Made by a program: the position numbers and the translations under genes. From CAYGHG01 sp964349515 (GTDB lineage Bacteria > Oederibacteriota > PGYV01 > CAYGHG01), in contig CAYGHG010000132.1 in the NCBI GenBank assembly GCA_964349515.1, forward strand, positions 1 through 6,521: a stretch of 6,521 bases of DNA, in the 5' to 3' direction. The notes below the pieces were generated by a model. The model searched no databases. It was not told where the DNA came from and worked only from the letters and a program-made list of their open reading frames with translations. This document shows positions 5,491 to 6,521 of the stretch, in pieces; the stretch's first letter is position 1; each line of letters begins with the position of its first letter.

Positions 5491-6337
5491 CTGCCGCCTC
5501 CTTGATTCCGTTGTCTAACCTGCAATTGTGTTCAAAAGAATGTTTTTCCTCATCTTTATACGCGGAAAGCCTGCTTGTCAGTTCGTTAAAATCCACCAGA
5601 TGCCCGTCAAAATCAGGGCCGTCAACACAGGAGAACTTGGTTTCGCCCCCCACTGTCACCCTGCAGCCTCCGCACATCCCGGTCGCGTCAACCATCATGG
5701 CGTTTAAACTGACAACTGTTTTTATGGAATACTTCTTTGTCAGTTCAGAGACAGCTTTCATCATCACAACAGGCCCGACAGCCACAACAAAATCAGGTTT
5801 TTCGCCTCTGTCTATCATTGACTGCAGGACGTCTGTGACCAGCCCTTTTTCACCGTGCGAGCCGTCGTTTGTCGCGACAATAACCGAGTCTGAAACTGTT
5901 TTCATCTCATTTTCTAAAACGACCAGGTCCTTTGTCCTGTATCCGATTATGGAAGTGACTTTGTTGCCGTCAGCCCGTAACTGCCTGGCTATGGGGAATA
6001 TCGCGGGCACACCCACTCCTCCGCCTACAACAACAGTATTTCCAAATTTACCGGAGTGAAAGTGTTTCCCAAAAGGCCCTGCAACTGCGTAGATGTATTC
6101 GCCTTCATTCAGTTTGCCGAGTTTGATGGTTGACAATCCGATTTCCTGGAAAACCATATATAGAATTTCTTTTTCCCTGTCCCAGTCGTATATGGTGAGC
6201 GGTATGCGCTCCCCTTTTTCGTCAGGGATTACCACGATGAAGTTTCCGGCTTTGGCGTTAAAAGTGACATGGCCCGCCTCCACTCCGATCAGTTTGATGT
6301 CTTTTGAAAGCGCCCGCTTCTCCACAATCTTGTACAT
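5477..6337 (-). CDS. nfnA: NfnA, ferredoxin-NADP+ reductase-type subunit (FAD, [2Fe-2S])
   Basis: The 286-residue protein belongs to the dihydroorotate dehydrogenase electron-transfer/sulfide dehydrogenase-like reductase family. Residues about 1-95 form the FAD-binding barrel (RIPLTIYDWD at 44-53, VAGPFGKHF at 85-93). About 100-215 is the NAD-binding domain, with VVVGGGVGVPAIFPIARQL (102-120) and AVGPVVMMKAV (186-196). The C-terminal [2Fe-2S] loop DATGMCGGC has C222 and C225, with C237 further on. D217 is the likely aspartate ligand reported for NfnA. This is the subunit that oxidises or reduces NADH in the NfnAB bifurcating transhydrogenase. It is first in its operon, and its ribosome binding site AGAGGA lies 4-5 nt from the ATG at 6337. 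An out-of-frame ATG at 6341 overlaps the site but leads only to a short frame. The stop lies 14 nt inside nfnB, so the two subunits are translationally coupled. Confidence 0.94.
   Translation of the reverse strand: MYKIVEKRALSKDIKLIGVEAGHVTFNAKAGNFIVVIPDEKGERIPLTIYDWDREKEILYMVFQEIGLSTIKLGKLNEGEYIYAVAGPFGKHFHSGKFGNTVVVGGGVGVPAIFPIARQLRADGNKVTSIIGYRTKDLVVLENEMKTVSDSVIVATNDGSHGEKGLVTDVLQSMIDRGEKPDFVVAVGPVVMMKAVSELTKKYSIKTVVSLNAMMVDATGMCGGCRVTVGGETKFSCVDGPDFDGHLVDFNELTSRLSAYKDEEKHSFEHNCRLDNGIKEAADGRK
5497..5502 (-). promoter_or_regulatory. Ribosome binding site of nfnB inside nfnA
   Basis: AGGAGG lies within the last codons of nfnA, 6 nt before the nfnB ATG at 5490. It is the strongest Shine-Dalgarno match in the window and fixes the nfnB start. 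Confidence 0.8.
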
Positions 6338-6369
6338 TCATTCCTCTTTTCCCCCGCCGGTTAAAACGG

Positions 6370-6381
6370 GATAAGTTTATC
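6370..6381. promoter_or_regulatory. Inverted repeat in the nfnA leader
   Basis: GATAA-GT-TTATC (plus strand) is a 5-bp inverted repeat with a 2-base centre, between the predicted nfnA promoter and its ribosome binding site. A related string, TAAGTCTTATCTG, lies at 6501-6513 on the far side of the promoter; it matches TAAGTTTATCTG (6372-6383) apart from one inserted base. The pair could be operator copies, though short AT-rich strings recur by chance. Confidence 0.25.
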
Positions 6382-6407
6382 TGATGGCAAAGGTTCAATC
6401 GCGTTAG

Positions 6408-6436
6408 ATTATAGTAAAAAAAAACAAAAAGATAAA
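6408..6436 (-). promoter_or_regulatory. Candidate promoter for the nfnAB operon
   Basis: On the minus strand a perfect TATAAT (6413-6408) lies 17 bases from a weak -35 TTTATC (6436-6431, three of six consensus bases). The spacer is almost entirely T (five T, G, nine T). Transcription would begin near 6401, leaving a leader of roughly 64 nt before nfnA. The weak -35 suggests a promoter that may need an activator. The segment from 6437 to 6521 contains no gene I can support. Confidence 0.55.
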
Positions 6437-6521
6437 GTTATAATTTCCATTTTTCAAAGCCGCGCCCTCAGGAAGAGGTCCAGGGTGATGTTTTTTGTTT
6501 TAAGTCTTATCTGTAGTTACC

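Noticed and set aside
6461..6500. Plus-strand hairpin CCTC/GAGG or CCCT/AGGG followed by a T-rich run, resembling a terminator
   Set aside because: Stems are only four base pairs and no plus-strand gene ends here.
6488..6521. Plus-strand ATG at 6488 with a hydrophobic open frame to the window end (starts MFFVLSLICSY), preceded by purine-rich AGGAAGAGG; a possible divergent secreted or membrane protein
   Set aside because: Only 11 codons are visible and the purine-rich stretch is not well spaced, so it cannot be told from chance without more sequence.
1..6521. CRISPR array, tRNA, rRNA or insertion sequence
   Set aside because: No regularly spaced repeats, no cloverleaf or conserved rRNA segments, and no transposase-like frame were seen on either strand.

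Overview
The window reads as a redox gene block from an anaerobic bacterium. Base composition is mixed and moderately AT-leaning, and there is a 10-base N run, so this is a draft or metagenomic scaffold. Nothing in the sequence fixes the phylum. The gene content (NfnAB transhydrogenase plus NuoE/NuoF-type bifurcating subunits) points to fermentative or acetogenic-style metabolism built on ferredoxin, NADH and NADPH. That lifestyle is inferred from the families, not shown directly.

Every confident gene is on the minus strand, so transcription runs from high to low coordinates. Block 1 (6337 down to 3223) is nfnA, nfnB and a LacI-type ligand-binding protein with no DNA-binding domain. nfnA and nfnB overlap by 14 nt. 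The LacI-like gene starts one codon after the nfnB stop, in the same reading frame. A candidate sigma70-type promoter lies upstream of nfnA at 6408-6436.

Between the blocks (2935-3222) is a complex intergenic region. It holds the assembly gap, a GC-rich stretch that can fold into a three-way junction and is also an open frame on the minus strand, a direct repeat, an imperfect Rex-like site, and a well-formed promoter (TTGACA-17-TAGAAT). The promoter's position shows that the NuoE-like gene starts at 2934 rather than at the longer in-frame ATG.

Block 2 (2934 to beyond base 1) is a NuoE/HydC-like [2Fe-2S] subunit, coupled by a TAATG overlap to a large NuoF/HydB-like subunit. That subunit's C-terminus is fused to a GltD-type FAD/NAD(P) oxidoreductase domain, which runs off the window edge. 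The fusion stands where other HydB proteins carry a two-cluster ferredoxin domain.

Together the genes suggest a small electron-exchange hub. NfnAB would link NADH, ferredoxin and NADPH, and the NuoE-NuoF/GltD pair would be the NAD(P)H-handling part of a bifurcating hydrogenase, formate dehydrogenase or similar complex. The catalytic partner is not in view and would be expected downstream, beyond base 1. The least ordinary items are the domain-fused NuoF, the headless LacI-type protein in frame behind nfnB, and the folded GC-rich element at the gap.
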